DNA from: Ancylothrix sp036704045
Lineage (GTDB): Bacteria > Cyanobacteriota > Cyanobacteriia > Cyanobacteriales > Oscillatoriaceae
Length of the DNA stretch: 64,000 nucleotides
NCBI GenBank assembly: GCA_036704045.1
Contig: DATNQM010000030.1
Location: forward strand, 124,001 to 188,000
Direction of reading: 5' to 3'
Both the position numbers and the translations under genes were made by a program. Positions 62,028-64,000 of this stretch are shown one piece after another; within the stretch, counting starts at the first letter, position 1, and each line of letters opens with the position of its first letter. The notes under the pieces are model-generated. The model searched no databases and was not told where the DNA came from. It saw only the letters and a program-made list of their open reading frames with translations.

Positions 62028-63461
62028 TTAACCTTCTTGTTTCTGAGATTTGCGTTCATGTAACTTTAACAAAATCTCAGCATGAACTTCGCGGGTAAGC
62101 GGATAAAAATAAGCCAAAATTATGCCAATAATTAAAGCCACAGTAGGTACCGGCCCAATAGATAGACGAATAGCATCTAAAACCGCCGGAGGTTGCACCG
62201 GCACCGGCATATCTTTTGTTGGTTGAATATAACCAGCCCACTCCAAACTTTGCAAAACTAAATTCACCGCAATTCCTAAACAAATTTTCTGCAAAAACGT
62301 AATAAAACTGTAAAAAATCCCCTCTCGACGCTGGCCGGTTTTCAATTCATCCAACTCAATAACATCCGGTAACATAGACCAAGGAACTAAATAAGCAACA
62401 GAAACACCAAACCCCGCCATAATAGCCAAAACAAACATCAAAAACACCTGTCCAGGTTGCAAAAAATACAAACCCGCTTGGGCAATAATCCAAATGCCCA
62501 TACCCATAAAATAAACCGCCTTTTTGCCGAATTTTTTACTAATTGCACTCCAAACAAACAACATACCCAAAGCGGTACCTTGTACCGCCAAAATTACCAA
62601 AGCAACTATCGAATCTGGTAACCTCATATAGCTAACTACAAAATAGGGAATAATTCCCGCAGTTAACTGCACACTTAACCAAGAAAAAAGATAAATGCCT
62701 ACCACATATAGAAAAGGCCCATTAGATAAAACAATTTTCACCTGTTCAAAAATTGGCAAAGAAACAGGTTCATCTTCTTCTGGATGGGCCAAAGAAACCT
62801 CTTTAGCACGAGCACTTGTCCCCCAAACACACAAATATAAAGGCACCACAGAAAGCAGCGTACAAACACCACCTAAAATTAAATAAGCAGTACCTTTATC
62901 AGCAACTTGTTGAAAAATAAAAAAAGCAAAAATCGCTGATAAAATACTTCCGCCAATAGAAAACAAAAAGCGAAAGCTATTTAAACTAGTTCGCTCATTA
63001 TAATCTTGAGTTAACTCTGGTGTAAGGGCCGTATAAGGAACATTAACAACCGTATAAAAACTATTAAACAAAATTGAAATAATAGTGTAATACCAAAATA
63101 ATCCCCACTGATTAAAAGAAGGTACAATCCACTGAAGAAAAAAGAACAAACCAAAGGGAATAGCCCCAATAATCATCCAAGGATATCGACGCCCCCAGCG
63201 AGTAGAAGTCCGGTCACTCATCACGCCTACAATAGGGTCATTTACCGCATCCCAAATTTTCCCCACCAACTGCGTTAAACCGGCCAAACCGGGTGCTAAA
63301 CCGGCCACATCGGTTAAAAAAGGCGACAAATAAAAAATCAAAATATTCGCAGTAATAGCCGAACCCATATCACCGGCACCAAAAGCCAGTTTAGTCTTTA
63401 AATTCAGCTTTTCGGAGGGTACAGTAGAAGGCAGTTTATCAGAAGGAAAAGAATTTGTCAT
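62028..63461 (-). CDS. GPH-family sugar:cation symporter (MelB-like, MFS)
   Basis: 477 residues with 12 predicted membrane spans. The family signature WDAVNDPIVGVMSDRTSTRW then GRRYPW lies after the second helix (about 70-95), and VNVPYTALTPELTQDYNERT follows helix 4. Members carry glycosides, pentosides or hexuronides with Na+ or H+. Specificity is unknown. ATG 63461 starts MTNSFPSDKLPSTVPSEKLN. It is divergent from the phosphoribosyltransferase. Confidence 0.93.
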   Translation of the reverse strand: MTNSFPSDKLPSTVPSEKLNLKTKLAFGAGDMGSAITANILIFYLSPFLTDVAGLAPGLAGLTQLVGKIWDAVNDPIVGVMSDRTSTRWGRRYPWMIIGAIPFGLFFFLQWIVPSFNQWGLFWYYTIISILFNSFYTVVNVPYTALTPELTQDYNERTSLNSFRFLFSIGGSILSAIFAFFIFQQVADKGTAYLILGGVCTLLSVVPLYLCVWGTSARAKEVSLAHPEEDEPVSLPIFEQVKIVLSNGPFLYVVGIYLFSWLSVQLTAGIIPYFVVSYMRLPDSIVALVILAVQGTALGMLFVWSAISKKFGKKAVYFMGMGIWIIAQAGLYFLQPGQVFLMFVLAIMAGFGVSVAYLVPWSMLPDVIELDELKTGQRREGIFYSFITFLQKICLGIAVNLVLQSLEWAGYIQPTKDMPVPVQPPAVLDAIRLSIGPVPTVALIIGIILAYFYPLTREVHAEILLKLHERKSQKQEG

Positions 63462-63632
63462 GGTAATTTAACTCAAAATAAAAATCAGCCCTTGCCATCA
63501 GTAAGCATCAATTTGATAACCTAGTTGCACCCCAGCGGCAATTTAATGGCAACTCAGTTGCCAAATGTACCAAAGATTCGTTACTACCCATTTCACTTGT
63601 ATTATTCTCTCAAGCGCGGAAAAAATCTAGTT

Positions 63633-64000
63633 ATGGCAGACCTCTTTATTTCCTGGCCCGATTACCATCACAGCATAGAACAACTTGCTGCTAAAATTTA
63701 TCAATCTCACTGGCAATTTAACCAAATTGTTTGTATCGCCAGAGGCGGTTTACGAGTTGGAGATATTATTTCCCGCATTTATGACCTTCCTTTAGCCATT
63801 TTATCGGCTTCGTCTTATGGTGGTAGCGGTGGTCAAATTCGGGGTGAAATTACCATTGCAAATCATCTTTCTATGACTACTTCTACTTTAGGAAGTCACG
63901 TTTTATTAGTTGATGATTTAGTAGATTCTGGAGTGTCTTTACAGCAAACTCTTAAATGGTTGAAATCCCATTATTCTGAAGAAATTAAAGAAGTACGCAG
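63633..64000 (+). CDS. Phosphoribosyltransferase, 3' part beyond window
   Basis: Frame open from ATG 63633 to the window edge (122 codons). MADLFISWPDYHHSIEQLA, VCIARGGLRVGDIISRIYDL and the PRPP-binding HVLLVDDLVDSGVSLQQTL mark a type I phosphoribosyltransferase of the xanthine/hypoxanthine (Gpt-like) type, involved in purine salvage. The C-terminus is not seen, so base specificity cannot be judged. Confidence 0.9.
   Translation, partial: MADLFISWPDYHHSIEQLAAKIYQSHWQFNQIVCIARGGLRVGDIISRIYDLPLAILSASSYGGSGGQIRGEITIANHLSMTTSTLGSHVLLVDDLVDSGVSLQQTLKWLKSHYSEEIKEVR

Overview
The window is a stretch of a cyanobacterial chromosome, most likely from a filamentous, oscillatorian-type organism (inference). 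Direct support: four small photosystem II genes (psbM, psbH, psbN, psbI), the nitrogen regulator ntcA, a CpcS/CpeS-type bilin lyase, an OstA/LptD-like DUF3769 outer-membrane protein, a type IV pilus retraction ATPase paralogue, a Ycf20/DUF565 protein and several families confined to cyanobacteria (DUF3084, DUF3146). Base composition is moderate to low GC. The usual cyanobacterial palindrome HIP1 (GCGATCGC) was not seen; instead the hexamer RCCGGY is strikingly frequent. No rRNA, tRNA, transposase or CRISPR array was recognised.

Layout. 1-2588 (minus) is most of a large multi-GAF sensor protein running off the left edge. 2944-8861 holds pyrD, a SanA/YdcF-like membrane protein, a fructose-6-phosphate-aldolase/transaldolase-type enzyme, a possible 43-residue protein, a 2Fe-2S ferredoxin with psbM, a tandem universal stress protein and a 4HBT thioesterase. 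9020-23299 is mostly minus-strand housekeeping: dxr, a lipoprotein, an acyltransferase, a 1442-residue polytopic membrane protein, an RNase II/R family enzyme with rpsR and rpmG, an RDD protein, D-glycerate 3-kinase and a Ycf20 protein; a PIG-V-like membrane glycosyltransferase lies on the plus strand. 23449-32226 starts with a solitary Csx3 (CRISPR ring nuclease family) gene and a GT39/ArnT-like transferase, then a sugar ABC permease, 5-formyl-THF cyclo-ligase and a polysaccharide block (fcl, gmd, sugar-phosphate transferase, GT4).

32584-42894 carries a CPA1 Na+/H+ antiporter convergent with a TrkA-type NAD-binding protein, ppx divergent from a UbiA prenyltransferase, a SLOG-family protein overlapping a secreted thioredoxin-fold protein, wecB, a PilT-family ATPase with a proline-rich N-terminus, and a KaiB-domain protein. 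42904-50633 carries an NHLRC2-like thioredoxin/NHL protein, fabI divergent from ntcA (with a well-formed NtcA-type promoter between them), a DUF3084 coiled-coil protein, a YqgF-type nuclease, DUF3146, pth, tatA, psbH and psbN. 50794-64000 carries a GH38 alpha-mannosidase, an AC-rich hypothetical gene, psbI, a DUF3769 barrel protein, a CpcS-type lyase and HEAT-repeat protein, a TPMT-like methyltransferase, a GPH sugar symporter and the start of a phosphoribosyltransferase.

Working together: the nucleotide-sugar genes (gmd, fcl, wecB), the initiating sugar-phosphate transferase and the GT4, GT39 and PIG-V enzymes point to surface polysaccharide synthesis containing fucose and possibly ManNAc; GH38 and the GPH symporter point to sugar turnover and transport. 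No single clear new multi-gene system stands out. The strongest points for a second look are the orphan Csx3, the two-domain KaiB protein beside a divergent PilT paralogue, a structured element in front of the DUF3769 gene, and the RCCGGY word excess.
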